Below, in pieces: positions 26,894 to 35,550 of a stretch of DNA of 64,000 bases. Source of the stretch: Gammaproteobacteria bacterium (GTDB lineage: Bacteria; Pseudomonadota; Gammaproteobacteria; Steroidobacterales; Foliamicaceae); assembly GCA_009845905.1 (NCBI GenBank), contig VXYS01000004.1:87285-151284 (forward strand), in the 5' to 3' direction. The notes beneath the pieces were generated by a model. The model saw nothing but the letters and a program-made list of their open reading frames with translations. It had not been told where the DNA came from and made no database searches. Within the stretch, counting starts at the first letter, position 1, and each line of letters opens with the position of its first letter. The position numbers and the translations under genes were made by a program.

Positions 26894-27639
26894 GCGCCCA
26901 CCGCCACCACGTCGCGCACCCAGCGGGCGCCGCGCTCGCGCAGCAGCACTTCCGCCCGTGCCCGGGTCAGCGTGACCGCAAGGGAAAACAGCACCGCTCC
27001 CACTATCATGACCAGCAGGGGCCAAAGCATATCCCAGGTGATCGCCGGCGCCGCCAGGCGAGAAATGGTCGGCCCCTGGTGCAGGCTGCTCCACCATTCC
27101 ACCGAGAACTTGATGATCGGCAGGTTCACAACGCCCACCACCGCGAGAATGCCGGCCGCGCGGTCGGCGGTCGAACGCTCTTCCAGCGAGGCGTGCAGCA
27201 GCATGTAGCCCAGGTAGAGGAAGAACATCACCAGCACCGAGGTCAGCCGGGCGTCGCCCCAGCTCCAGTAAGCGCCCCACATGGGCTTGCCCCAGAGCAT
27301 GCCGGTGGCCAGCGCCAGACCGGTAAATGCCAGGCCCACCGGCGCCGTGGCCGCCGAGATGGCGTAGGCGAGCTTCATCCGCCACACCAGCCCGATCGCC
27401 GAGCCGATGGCCATCAGCGCATAGAGCTGCATCGCGAGGTAGGCGGCCGGCACGTGGAAATAGATGATGCGGTAGGCATCGCCCTGCTGGTAGTCCGGCG
27501 GCGCGAGAAGCAAGCCGCCGAAAGCTCCGACCGCGATGGCCGCAAGGCCGGACCAAAGCATCCAGGGCTCGATACGCCCCGCGATCCGGTAGAAATGGGG
27601 CGGCGAAGCCAGCTTGTGCAGCCAATTGGGAAGTCGCAT
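26890..27639 (-). CDS. ccmC: Haem-handling protein CcmC
   Basis: A 249-residue six-helix membrane protein. The tryptophan-rich motif MWGAYWSWGDARLTSVLV and the flanking His residues (YFHVPAAY, LLHASLEE) are those used to present haem to CcmE. It heads the ccmCDEFGHI group; ccmAB are separated from it by 155 bases with a repeat element. Confidence 0.96.
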   Translation of the reverse strand: MRLPNWLHKLASPPHFYRIAGRIEPWMLWSGLAAIAVGAFGGLLLAPPDYQQGDAYRIIYFHVPAAYLAMQLYALMAIGSAIGLVWRMKLAYAISAATAPVGLAFTGLALATGMLWGKPMWGAYWSWGDARLTSVLVMFFLYLGYMLLHASLEERSTADRAAGILAVVGVVNLPIIKFSVEWWSSLHQGPTISRLAAPAITWDMLWPLLVMIVGAVLFSLAVTLTRARAEVLLRERGARWVRDVVAVGA

Positions 27640-27710
27640 CTTGGGCAGCCGGACGGGGTGAGTATCGGGCGAAGTTCAGCCCCTTATTTTAGCCTGTAGC
27701 CTGGGCGAGA

Positions 27711-27792
27711 TGGCGTCCCGCACCCCACACCGGGAGTGAGGGATGACCCTCGCGGCTTCCCGGCTTCGGAGAGGGTGGGACGCCCTCCCTCC
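27711..27792 (-). repeat. REP-like element between ccmB and ccmC
   Basis: The unit at 27771-27792 reads on the minus strand GGAGGGAGGGCGTCCCACCC and matches the element at 13558 in all but one or two bases. A second weaker unit (GGCGTCCCGCACCCC) starts near 27712. It may stabilise or end the upstream ccmAB transcript. Confidence 0.6.
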
Positions 27793-27794
27793 AT

Positions 27795-28460
27795 TTAATT
27801 TACAGTGGCGCGCAGAGCAGCGCCCGCGGCCCACGGTAAAAGACCCACGGCCACCAGCAGGAACGCTCCGAGCATCATCAGCGGCGCGCTTGCCGGCAGA
27901 CCGTCAACCGCCAGCTCCGTCCCGCGCACGCCGAACAGCAAGACCGGCAATGCCAGCGGCAGGACCAGCAGCGCCAGCAAACCCACGCCGCGGCGCAGTC
28001 CCGCCGTCAGGGCGGCAGCCACGGTCGCCAGCAGGATCAGCGCCGGCGTCCCCAGCGCCAGCGTCGCCGGGAGGACCAGCAGCGCCGTTCCTTCCATTCC
28101 GTAGCTGGCCGCCAGCAGCGGCGACAGAACCACAAGCGGCAGCCCGAACACGCACCAGTTGGCGACGGCCTTGGCCAACGCCAGCCAGGCCGGATCGACC
28201 GTACTCAGGAGCATCAGGTCCAGTGTCCCGTCGTCCCGGTCCGGCTGAAACAACAACGGCATGGCCAGTAGCATCGAGAGAAAGGCCACCACCCAGATCA
28301 CACCCGCGCCCCACTGCGCAAGCAGCTCCGGCTCCAGTCCCGCGACGATTGAAAAAAGGGAAGTGGAGATAAGGAAAAATGCAACATTAATAATGATATG
28401 TATCCATTTCTTGAAGTAGATCAAGAATTCATGCTGCAGAACAGTCAGCCAGATGCTCAT
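27795..28460 (-). CDS. ccmB: Haem ABC exporter membrane subunit CcmB
   Basis: A 221-residue protein with six hydrophobic segments, the permease half of CcmAB. The motif FQPDRDDGTLDLMLLS is characteristic of CcmB. Start 28460 overlaps the ccmA stop as ATGA; the frame is open upstream but that part is antisense-like. CcmAB uses ATP to release haem-loaded CcmE from CcmC. Confidence 0.94.
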   Translation of the reverse strand: MSIWLTVLQHEFLIYFKKWIHIIINVAFFLISTSLFSIVAGLEPELLAQWGAGVIWVVAFLSMLLAMPLLFQPDRDDGTLDLMLLSTVDPAWLALAKAVANWCVFGLPLVVLSPLLAASYGMEGTALLVLPATLALGTPALILLATVAAALTAGLRRGVGLLALLVLPLALPVLLFGVRGTELAVDGLPASAPLMMLGAFLLVAVGLLPWAAGAALRATVN

Positions 28461-29071
28461 CTGCCGACCCCAAGAAGCAATTGCGCGACCGGGCCCGGGA
28501 AATCCCAATCCAGACGATGCCCCGCCAACACCGCACAACCACCACCGCCGAGATGCGAGCCGAGCTCGTGCTGCAACCACTCCCTGCCCTTCGCATCCAG
28601 GTTGGCATCCGGCTCGTCCAGCAACCATAGTGGCGGCCCGGCACCGATCAGACCGGCCAGCGCCAACCGCCGGCGCTGGCCATACGACAGTTGCGAGGCA
28701 GTCCGCTCCTCCAGACCGCTCAGGCCCGCCTTCTCAAGCAGTTCGTCCTCCCGCCCCGACGATCCCGCAAGCCGCAGCGTAAAGGCCAGGTTGCGGCGCA
28801 CGCTCAATTCCGGCTTGACTCCGTCCTTGTGGCCCAGCCACCCCAGGCTGCGCAGATAGCGCACAGGATCGCTCCTGAACCCGACGCCGTTCAGCTCGAC
28901 GGTCCCCGATTCCAGCGGCAGCAGGCCCGCCAGGGCGCGCAACAACGAGGTCTTGCCCGAACCGTTCGGTCCCTTCAGCAGCAATAGCGCACCAGGCGCG
29001 AGACTGAAGGACAGTTCGTGGAAAAGGCGCCGTTCCCCGCGCCAGAGAGTCAGCCCCTGCGCCGCAAGCAT
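28457..29071 (-). CDS. ccmA: Haem ABC exporter ATP-binding subunit CcmA
   Basis: A 204-residue ABC ATPase. The Walker A is GPNGSGKTS, the signature is LSYGQRRR, and the Walker B is LWLLDEPDANLD. Start 29071 puts Walker A at the usual place. It leads the ccmAB pair, only eight bases after the stop of the MDR gene upstream on the same strand. Confidence 0.95.
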   Translation of the reverse strand: MLAAQGLTLWRGERRLFHELSFSLAPGALLLLKGPNGSGKTSLLRALAGLLPLESGTVELNGVGFRSDPVRYLRSLGWLGHKDGVKPELSVRRNLAFTLRLAGSSGREDELLEKAGLSGLEERTASQLSYGQRRRLALAGLIGAGPPLWLLDEPDANLDAKGREWLQHELGSHLGGGGCAVLAGHRLDWDFPGPVAQLLLGVGR

Positions 29072-29079
29072 CGCGGTTT

Positions 29080-30087
29080 TTAACTGATTCTCACAAGCAG
29101 CTTGCCGAAATGCTCGCCTCGGGTGATCGACCCGATGGCCTCCGGGCCTTCCGGCAGGGAATACTCGCGATCGATCACGGCGGAAATGCCGTGCTCGACC
29201 AGGTGAGCGCTCAATGCCCGGTGGTCGTCGCGAGCGCCGACCGTAATCCCATGAATTCCGGCGCATTTTCCGATCAGGCCCATCGCGTTCAACTCGGCGC
29301 TGACGCCGCCCAACGCGCCCAGGACCCCGATCGAGCCGCCCAACCCAAGGGCCTGCAGCGATTGCCCCAGCGTGCCCATGCCGCCGGTCTCCACCACCAC
29401 GTCTACGCCGCCTCCGGCGCGTTGGAAGGCTTCCGCCCCCCACTCGGGCGTCTGCCTGTAGTTGATCGTTTCATCCGCGCCCAATTCCCTGGCGCGCTCC
29501 AGCTTCTCGTCGCTGGAGGAAGTGATGACCGCGGTCGCTCCGAAGGCCTTCGCGATCTGCAGTGCAAAGATGGATACCCCGCCGGTGCCCAGCAGCAAAA
29601 CCTTCGAGTCCGGCCCCACCGGACCGCCGCAATGCAGCGCAGTCCAGGCGGTCACGCCCGCGCAGGCCAGCGACGCCGCCGTTTCGATGCTCATTTCGTC
29701 GGGCACGGGCAGCAATGCCGATTCCGGAAACACGCCCAATTCGGTGAGCGCCCCCGGCGCCTCGCATCCGCTGGTGCGGGTACGAACGCCGGGTCGCACC
29801 GGCTGCGACTCCCAGTCCTGCCAGAACACCGTCATGACGCGGTCCCCCGGCTGAAAATCCGTGACGTCGGAGCCGACCGATTCGACCTCCCCTGCCCCGT
29901 CGGACAACGGAATCAGCGGGTATTCCTTCCCGCCGCCGTAGATGCCGGCGCAGATCATGAAGTCCCGGTAGTTGATCGCCGCTGCCTGCATACGCACACG
30001 CACCTCGCCCGGCCCGGGCTCCGGCGCCGCGGCCGAAACGACCTCCAGGTTCTCCAGGCCGGACGCCGTCAACTGCACGCACTTCAT
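29080..30087 (-). CDS. MDR-family zinc-type alcohol dehydrogenase/quinone oxidoreductase
   Basis: A 335-residue medium-chain dehydrogenase. The N-terminal GroES-like fold (GPGEVRVRMQAAAINYRD) and the nucleotide-binding motif LLGTGGVSIFALQIAKA are clear. The catalytic zinc Cys at the usual position is replaced by Tyr (INYRDF), so it resembles the NADPH quinone/enal reductase branch. Substrate unknown. A good ribosome site precedes the start. Confidence 0.85.
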   Translation of the reverse strand: MKCVQLTASGLENLEVVSAAAPEPGPGEVRVRMQAAAINYRDFMICAGIYGGGKEYPLIPLSDGAGEVESVGSDVTDFQPGDRVMTVFWQDWESQPVRPGVRTRTSGCEAPGALTELGVFPESALLPVPDEMSIETAASLACAGVTAWTALHCGGPVGPDSKVLLLGTGGVSIFALQIAKAFGATAVITSSSDEKLERARELGADETINYRQTPEWGAEAFQRAGGGVDVVVETGGMGTLGQSLQALGLGGSIGVLGALGGVSAELNAMGLIGKCAGIHGITVGARDDHRALSAHLVEHGISAVIDREYSLPEGPEAIGSITRGEHFGKLLVRIS

Positions 30088-30269
30088 AGTTTTCTCCTTC
30101 GCAAAGTCCCAAACGAATCGCTGCTGAAGGGCGGATTTTGCCCTATTCCCGTCAAAAAGGGATTTCCATGGACTGACCGTGCCGTCTTGCCGCCGGCACT
30201 AGCCAACAGCGCCGATTCTGTATAGCCTTAGGGCACAGGGGATACACGCATTGACCGGGGACCGCGAAC

Positions 30270-31394
30270 ATGCAGAAACCGACACTGAAGGACGTTTACC
30301 GCCCCACCCATGACGAGGGGGCCAGGCACGCATTCGTAGGCGCATTGAAAGGTTACCTGAACGGCCCGCTGGAAGCGCGCCTTGCGGGTCACTACGAGGA
30401 AAACCTCAAACACGCATATGTCGAGGCACGCGGGCGCGAACCGGAGAACCGCACCGAGGGTACCGAAGCGTTTCGCGAGGACCACCTGTACCAGCTTTGG
30501 GGCAGCTCGGTGTACACGTCCCAGAATTTGATGTGGGAGACGGTGGGCGAAACCTGCGATCGGCTGTTGCCGGAATTTGAGGCGCGGCGGCAGACACTGG
30601 CGACACAGGGACCGCAAGGCCGTCTCGAACTGGACGAAGGTTTCGTTCCCCCGGATCCCATCCGTCGCGTGGAGATTCATCGCCAGCCGGGCGGCTATTT
30701 CGGGCAAGCGGACGATACCAGCCTGCGCCTGGGCATGGATTACATGGGCACGGGCGAACTCTATCGCGCCGCCAAGGGCCTGTCGGAAGGCGACGAGGTC
30801 GGCGACCCGGGGATGGGCAAATTCCTCCTTGGCGCGCTAGGGCGCCGGTTTCCCGATGTCGATCCCGGTTCCGTGCTCGACATGGGTTGCGGCGTCGGCG
30901 TCCACACGATTGCCTACAAGCAGGCTTTTCCGACTGCGGACGTGTGGGGCGTGGATCTGTCCGCGCCTTTTCTGCGGTTCGCGCACGTCTGGGCCGAAGA
31001 CAAGGGACTGGCGATCAACTACAGGCAGGCCTGCGCAAGCGAGACCGGTTTCGCCGACGGCCGGTTCGACCTGATCGTCTCGCACATCATGTTCCACGAA
31101 ACCTGGCACGATGTGCTGTCCGGCATCATGGCCGAGGCCCATCGCCTGCTGGCGCCCGGCGGGATCTTCCTGAATGCCGATGTGCCCTATCAGCCCCAAC
31201 GTTTGACGATGACCAAGCAGGTCACCAACCACTGGCAGGTCGTCAACAACGGCGAACCGTTCTGGACCGGCTTTGCCGATACCGATGTCCGCCAGGCCGT
31301 GATCGACGGCGGCTTCGACCCGCGGCATGTCTTTGCCGAATACGACCCGCTGGGTTCGGGCCATTACTTCATATTCGGCGGGGTCAAGGCGTGA
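30270..31394 (+). CDS. SAM-dependent methyltransferase
   Basis: A 374-residue protein with a class I methyltransferase domain in its C-terminal half. Motif I is VLDMGCGVGVHTIA near residue 200, followed by the acidic WGVDLSAPFLRFA and a later LLAPGGIFLNADV. The N-terminal 150 residues are not recognised and may bind the substrate. Its stop overlaps the next gene as GTGA, so the two products are probably made in fixed ratio. The substrate is unknown. Confidence 0.8.
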   Translation: MQKPTLKDVYRPTHDEGARHAFVGALKGYLNGPLEARLAGHYEENLKHAYVEARGREPENRTEGTEAFREDHLYQLWGSSVYTSQNLMWETVGETCDRLLPEFEARRQTLATQGPQGRLELDEGFVPPDPIRRVEIHRQPGGYFGQADDTSLRLGMDYMGTGELYRAAKGLSEGDEVGDPGMGKFLLGALGRRFPDVDPGSVLDMGCGVGVHTIAYKQAFPTADVWGVDLSAPFLRFAHVWAEDKGLAINYRQACASETGFADGRFDLIVSHIMFHETWHDVLSGIMAEAHRLLAPGGIFLNADVPYQPQRLTMTKQVTNHWQVVNNGEPFWTGFADTDVRQAVIDGGFDPRHVFAEYDPLGSGHYFIFGGVKA

Positions 31395-31675
31395 CGACAA
31401 CCCCCGGCGCCGATGCCGCGCGGCCCCACAAGCTGCCGCGGCCGCGCCAGATCCAGGAACTGAACCCCGATCAGCTGGTAGCGGTCATCTGGCGGCTGGC
31501 GATGGAAATCTGCGTGCTGCGCGACCGGCTCGGCACGCACGAGGCCCTGCTTGCCGATCAAAACGTGCTGTCGCGCGAGGACATCGAATCCTATTCGCCT
31601 TCGCAGGGCGAAACGGCCGCCCGTCTCAAGGCCCGCACCGAATTGATCGAGAACATCATCAACGACCTGAGCTAG
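31391..31675 (+). CDS. Small hypothetical protein coupled to the methyltransferase
   Basis: A 94-residue protein starting at a GTG that overlaps the methyltransferase stop. After a basic Pro-rich start, residues 20-50 (ELNPDQLVAVIWRLAMEICV) form a helix, and the rest looks helical, ending ELIENIINDLS. I do not recognise it. Coupling suggests it is a partner or regulator of the methyltransferase or of the next enzyme. Confidence 0.65.
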   Translation: MTTTPGADAARPHKLPRPRQIQELNPDQLVAVIWRLAMEICVLRDRLGTHEALLADQNVLSREDIESYSPSQGETAARLKARTELIENIINDLS

Positions 31676-31701
31676 CCCGAAACGGCCACGAGGAGGAAGT
31701 C

Positions 31702-32580
31702 ATGTGCGATGACCGGACATACAGGGAATCCCGCAAGTATCTGAATAACAGGAACGAGCTGAGCCGGCGCAGGTTCAACGCGCTTTCGGCCGGGGCCGGG
31801 CTGGCGATGCTGCTGCCACGGGCAGCCGACGCGCAGGAGGTCACCGAGCAGGACGTCGAAGTCACCACGCCCGACGGCGTCGCGGACTGCTATTTCGTAC
31901 ATCCCGCGTCCGGACGCCATCCCGGCGTCCTGGTGTGGCCGGACATCCTGGGCCTGCGCCCGGCGTTCAGGCAGATGGGCCGGCGGCTCGCCGAGTCGGG
32001 CTACTCGGTCCTCGTGGTCAATCCCTTCTACCGCTCGGCGCGGGCGCCGGTCGTGCCCGAAGGAGCGACCTTTCAGGACGAGTCGGTCAGGAACACGGTA
32101 TTTCCGCTCTATCAACAGCTCAGCGCCGAAACCCATATCACCGACGCGCGGGCCTTTGTCGATTTCCTCGACGCCCAGGCGGCCGTCGATCCGGACCGCA
32201 GGATGGGCACGACCGGTTACTGCATGGGCGGCCCGATGACGATGCGCACAGCCTGGGCGCGCTCCGACCGTATCGGCGCCGGCGCCTCCTTCCACGGCGG
32301 CGGGCTCGTGACCGACAGCCCGGACAGCCCGCACCTGCTCGTTGGCGAAATGAACGCGCACTACCTGTTCGCCGTCGCCGAGAACGACGACGAAAGCGAT
32401 CCCGAAGCGAAGAACGTGTTGCGCGAAACCTTCGCGGCCGCCGGACTACCCGCTGAGATCGAGGTCTATGAGGGGGCGCTGCACGGCTGGTGCCCGCCGG
32501 ACTCTTCGGTCTATAACGAAGCGCAGGCCGAACGGGCCTGGAGTCGCCTGCTCGTCCTGTTCGAAACCGCGCTCGCCTGA
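31702..32580 (+). CDS. Dienelactone hydrolase family protein, exported
   Basis: A 292-residue alpha/beta hydrolase. The nucleophile is Cys in GYCMGG, and the triad is completed by Asp near AVAENDDES and His in LHGWCPP. The N-terminus SRRRFNALSAGAGLAMLLP resembles a twin-arginine signal, so the enzyme is probably exported folded. The family hydrolyses lactones and esters; the real substrate is unknown. ATG at 31702 follows an AGGAGGAAG site. Confidence 0.85.
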   Translation: MCDDRTYRESRKYLNNRNELSRRRFNALSAGAGLAMLLPRAADAQEVTEQDVEVTTPDGVADCYFVHPASGRHPGVLVWPDILGLRPAFRQMGRRLAESGYSVLVVNPFYRSARAPVVPEGATFQDESVRNTVFPLYQQLSAETHITDARAFVDFLDAQAAVDPDRRMGTTGYCMGGPMTMRTAWARSDRIGAGASFHGGGLVTDSPDSPHLLVGEMNAHYLFAVAENDDESDPEAKNVLRETFAAAGLPAEIEVYEGALHGWCPPDSSVYNEAQAERAWSRLLVLFETALA

Positions 32581-32653
32581 CGCGACCCCGGTCCCGGCGG
32601 GACGCCGGGCGAAAAGAGGAAGAGCAGATGCCTTTCAGGGAGACAAGCGCGCG

Positions 32654-34252
32654 GTGAACACGGATTCAATCCGCTTGCCTCTGATCCTGCTTTCCGGTCT
32701 GCTGACCCTCGGCGGTTGCGGAGAATCCACGAACGCACCGAGCGGCGCGCCCGGCTTCGACATTCTGCTCCTCAACGGATCGGTTTATCGAGGCGGCGCA
32801 GGAGGAGCCTTCGAGTCGGTCGATGTCGGCATTCGCAACGGCGAAATCGCCTACATCGGGAATGCTCACGAAGACGGGGTCGATGCCCGGCGGCGCCTCG
32901 ATGCAACGGGTCTCATCGTGGCGCCGGGATTCATCGATCCGCACACACATGCGCTCACCGAGCTACGCAGTGCGGCGGCAAACAGCAATCTGAACTACCT
33001 GATGCAAGGCGTTACGACGGTTTTCACGGGTAACGACGGTGAAGGCCCCGCCTCGCTCGAGGAGACGATCGAGCATCTGAACTCCAACGGCATCGGTACC
33101 AATGCGGCCCTGTACGTCGGCCACGGCAGCCTCCGAAACAGCGTGATGGCGGGTGCATACCGGGCGCCAACCGCAGAGGAGCTCGCGCAAATGAAGAGCC
33201 TCGTCGCCAAGGCCATGGAAAGCGGTGCGCTGGGCCTGTCGACCGGACTCTACTACGTGCCGGGCTACTTCGCCGACACGGAGGAAGTCATCGCGCTTGC
33301 ACGGGTGGCCGCCGAGTACGGCGGCATCTACGACACTCACGTCCGCGACGAGAGCACCTACAACATTGGATTGATTGCCGCAATCGACGAGGCGCTTCGC
33401 ATCGGGCGCGAAGCGCGGATTCCCGTCAACATCGCGCACATCAAGGCTCTCGGCGTCGACGTCTGGGGCGAAAGCGCCAGGGTCATCGAAAGGATGGAGC
33501 AGGCGCGAAAAGCCGGGCAACGGGTCACGGCGGACCAGTATCCATGGTCGGCGTCAGGCACTCATCTGCGCAACACGCTGCTCCCCCGAGCCGTTCTGGC
33601 CGGCGCCGGAACGGATTACTTCGAACGACTTCGGGACCCCCGGATCCTGGCGAAAATCCGCCCGGAGATGCAGGAGAACCTGCGCCGCCGAGGGGGTCCG
33701 GATTCGTTATTGATCGTCGCGGCGGACAACCCGGATATCGTCGGCAAGACGCTGGCCGATATAGCGGGCGAACGCGGCGAGGACCCGATCGACACGGCCG
33801 TGGACATCATGACCGAAGGATCCACGCGAGTCGCGTCTTTCAACATGCATGCCGATGACATCAGGGCCTTCATGCAACAGAAATGGGTCATGACCTCGTC
33901 CGACGGGACGGACGGCCATCCGCGTAAGTACGCAAGTTTTCCGAAGAAGTACAGGGATTACGTGCTCGAAGAACAACTCATCTCGCTGGAGGATTTTCTT
34001 TATCGCAGCTCGGGACTGGCCGCGGAAACGTTCGGCCTCGCCGGGCGGGGACGGATCGAGATCGGATACGTGGCCGACGTGGTCGCGTTCGATCCGGAAA
34101 CGTTTGCGCCGGTGGCGACGTTTGCGGCCTGGAACAGGCTGTCGGAAGGGCTCGTCTACTCCATCGTCAACGGTCAGCTCGTCGTCGATAAAGGAAGTTA
34201 CACGGGCATCCTTCCCGGAATCGTCTTGCGGAAGAGAAACGACCGCAGCTAG
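32654..34252 (+). CDS. N-acyl-D-amino-acid deacylase (D-aminoacylase-like), lipoprotein
   Basis: A 532-residue amidohydrolase. The metal motif is DPHTHAL near residue 97, and the later HVRDES, NIAHIKALG and SSDGTDGHPR blocks are typical of D-aminoacylases. These enzymes release D-amino acids from N-acyl forms. The GTG start gives a lipoprotein signal with lipobox LGGC at residues 19-22, so it probably faces the periplasm. It follows the hydrolase gene by 73 bases. Substrate range is not certain. Confidence 0.85.
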   Translation: MNTDSIRLPLILLSGLLTLGGCGESTNAPSGAPGFDILLLNGSVYRGGAGGAFESVDVGIRNGEIAYIGNAHEDGVDARRRLDATGLIVAPGFIDPHTHALTELRSAAANSNLNYLMQGVTTVFTGNDGEGPASLEETIEHLNSNGIGTNAALYVGHGSLRNSVMAGAYRAPTAEELAQMKSLVAKAMESGALGLSTGLYYVPGYFADTEEVIALARVAAEYGGIYDTHVRDESTYNIGLIAAIDEALRIGREARIPVNIAHIKALGVDVWGESARVIERMEQARKAGQRVTADQYPWSASGTHLRNTLLPRAVLAGAGTDYFERLRDPRILAKIRPEMQENLRRRGGPDSLLIVAADNPDIVGKTLADIAGERGEDPIDTAVDIMTEGSTRVASFNMHADDIRAFMQQKWVMTSSDGTDGHPRKYASFPKKYRDYVLEEQLISLEDFLYRSSGLAAETFGLAGRGRIEIGYVADVVAFDPETFAPVATFAAWNRLSEGLVYSIVNGQLVVDKGSYTGILPGIVLRKRNDRS

Positions 34253-34290
34253 TGTGCCGTTCGTGCTTCCTCGCCTTTTGTGCTCCCTCG

Positions 34291-34388
34291 CCCTTTGTTC
34301 GTCCCTCTCCTCGTTGGAGACGCCATCCTGGCTCGATTCTCGCTGTCCATGCTCCAACGCTCCCACGAGGAGAGGGACGAACAAAGGG
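34291..34388. repeat. 24-bp perfect inverted repeat with a 50-base loop
   Basis: Arms at 34291-34314 and 34365-34388 are perfect complements, beginning CCCTTTGTTCGTCC. They fill the gap between convergent genes. The loop is not AT-rich. It may act as a two-way terminator or be a small mobile relic; no transposase is near. Confidence 0.7.
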
Positions 34389-34389
34389 C

Positions 34390-35292
34390 TCAGCTGTCGC
34401 CTCGACCCAGGAACTCTCGCGTTCTGATCTGCAGGTGTTCGACGAACTGACGGGCCATCATGGACAGCGGCCGGAAATCCGCATGGATGACCGAAATCGG
34501 AAACTGAATCGTGGGGGCCAGACGCCAGATCTTGACATCATCATGGCCCGCCGACAATGCCGTGATCTCGTCAACGATGGTAATCCCGGTCCCATCGGCC
34601 ACCAGCGATTTGGCGACATGGTAGGTATCGCAGGTCACGATAGTCTTGAATTCCGTGCTGCGGTCTTCCAGCCGCCTGGTCAGCACCTGCCCGAGAGGGC
34701 TCCTGCCGCTGAGCTTGATGAACGGAAGATTACCCAGGTCCCGGATGTTCACGACCGCCTTGTCGGATATTTTCAAATGCACCGGCGCCAGCACCACGAA
34801 CTCGGCAGTAGCGATTTCGTCGATGCCCAGGCCCGGTTTCGACGGCGGATCGAATGCCAGGCCGATATCGATGCGCTGTTCCTCGAGAGCCAGCGCCATC
34901 TCCTCGTAGTGAAGCGTTTCAATTCCGAACGCCGTCTTGCCGTGGGCAAGGAGAAAAGACGAAACTGTGGATGGCAGCAACTGGAGGCCGAATGCCGGCG
35001 TGGCGGCGACGCGAATCCGGGATTCGTCGGACGACTGTAGATTTCGCGCCAGGCGTCGAAGCTGCTCCATATTCTGGTACACGGTCGAGACGCTCTTGAA
35101 CAGCCGATGCGCTTCGGGCGTGGGTATCAATGCGCCCCGAACGCGCTCGAACAGCGCATATCCCAGAACCTGTTCCGCGTGCGCCAGCACTTTGCTGACG
35201 GATGGCTGCGTGACATTGAGGACCCTGGCAGCGGCCGTTATGGAACCGCTTGAGTAGACGGCGTGAAACACTTCGGCGTGGCGCAATCTCAT
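34390..35292 (-). CDS. LysR-type transcriptional regulator
   Basis: A 300-residue regulator with an N-terminal winged helix-turn-helix (GSITAAARVLNVTQPSVSK) and a substrate-binding domain from about residue 90. It lies divergent to a TonB receptor gene and near gamma-glutamyltranspeptidase. A TTGG-N6-CCAA dyad in the intergenic region fits a LysR box, and a similar site lies upstream of the next gene pair. The effector is unknown. Confidence 0.92.
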   Translation of the reverse strand: MRLRHAEVFHAVYSSGSITAAARVLNVTQPSVSKVLAHAEQVLGYALFERVRGALIPTPEAHRLFKSVSTVYQNMEQLRRLARNLQSSDESRIRVAATPAFGLQLLPSTVSSFLLAHGKTAFGIETLHYEEMALALEEQRIDIGLAFDPPSKPGLGIDEIATAEFVVLAPVHLKISDKAVVNIRDLGNLPFIKLSGRSPLGQVLTRRLEDRSTEFKTIVTCDTYHVAKSLVADGTGITIVDEITALSAGHDDVKIWRLAPTIQFPISVIHADFRPLSMMARQFVEHLQIRTREFLGRGDS

Positions 35293-35440
35293 GGCAACCC
35301 GATGCTGAGCGTGGATTCCCCGAGGTTATACACGGCCTCATCGGCATCTGCAAATGAGGGACACTTCGTCTTGACCGGCAAACTCATCCCTAAAAAGCAG
35401 TAGTTTCAGACATTACCCCCGGTTATATCCTGACGCTCGA

Positions 35441-35456
35441 TTGGAATTTGCCAACC
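35441..35456. promoter_or_regulatory. Candidate LysR operator
   Basis: TTGGAATTTGCCAACC holds the dyad TTGG-N6-CCAA, compatible with T-N11-A. It lies between the LysR gene and the TonB receptor. A 14 of 16 match occurs at 40528-40543. A second dyad, TTCCA-ACGC-TGGAA, lies at 35521-35534. Confidence 0.45.
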
Positions 35457-35550
35457 CCATGCCTCGGGTTGATACTTGAGTGGCGCGATTCCGCATCAAA
35501 TGAGCCCGAATGCGTAATCGTTCCAACGCTGGAAACGCAGGGGAATACCG

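Noticed and set aside
34291..34388. An insertion sequence end or MITE
   Set aside because: No transposase, no target duplication seen and only one copy in the window, so it is listed as a repeat.
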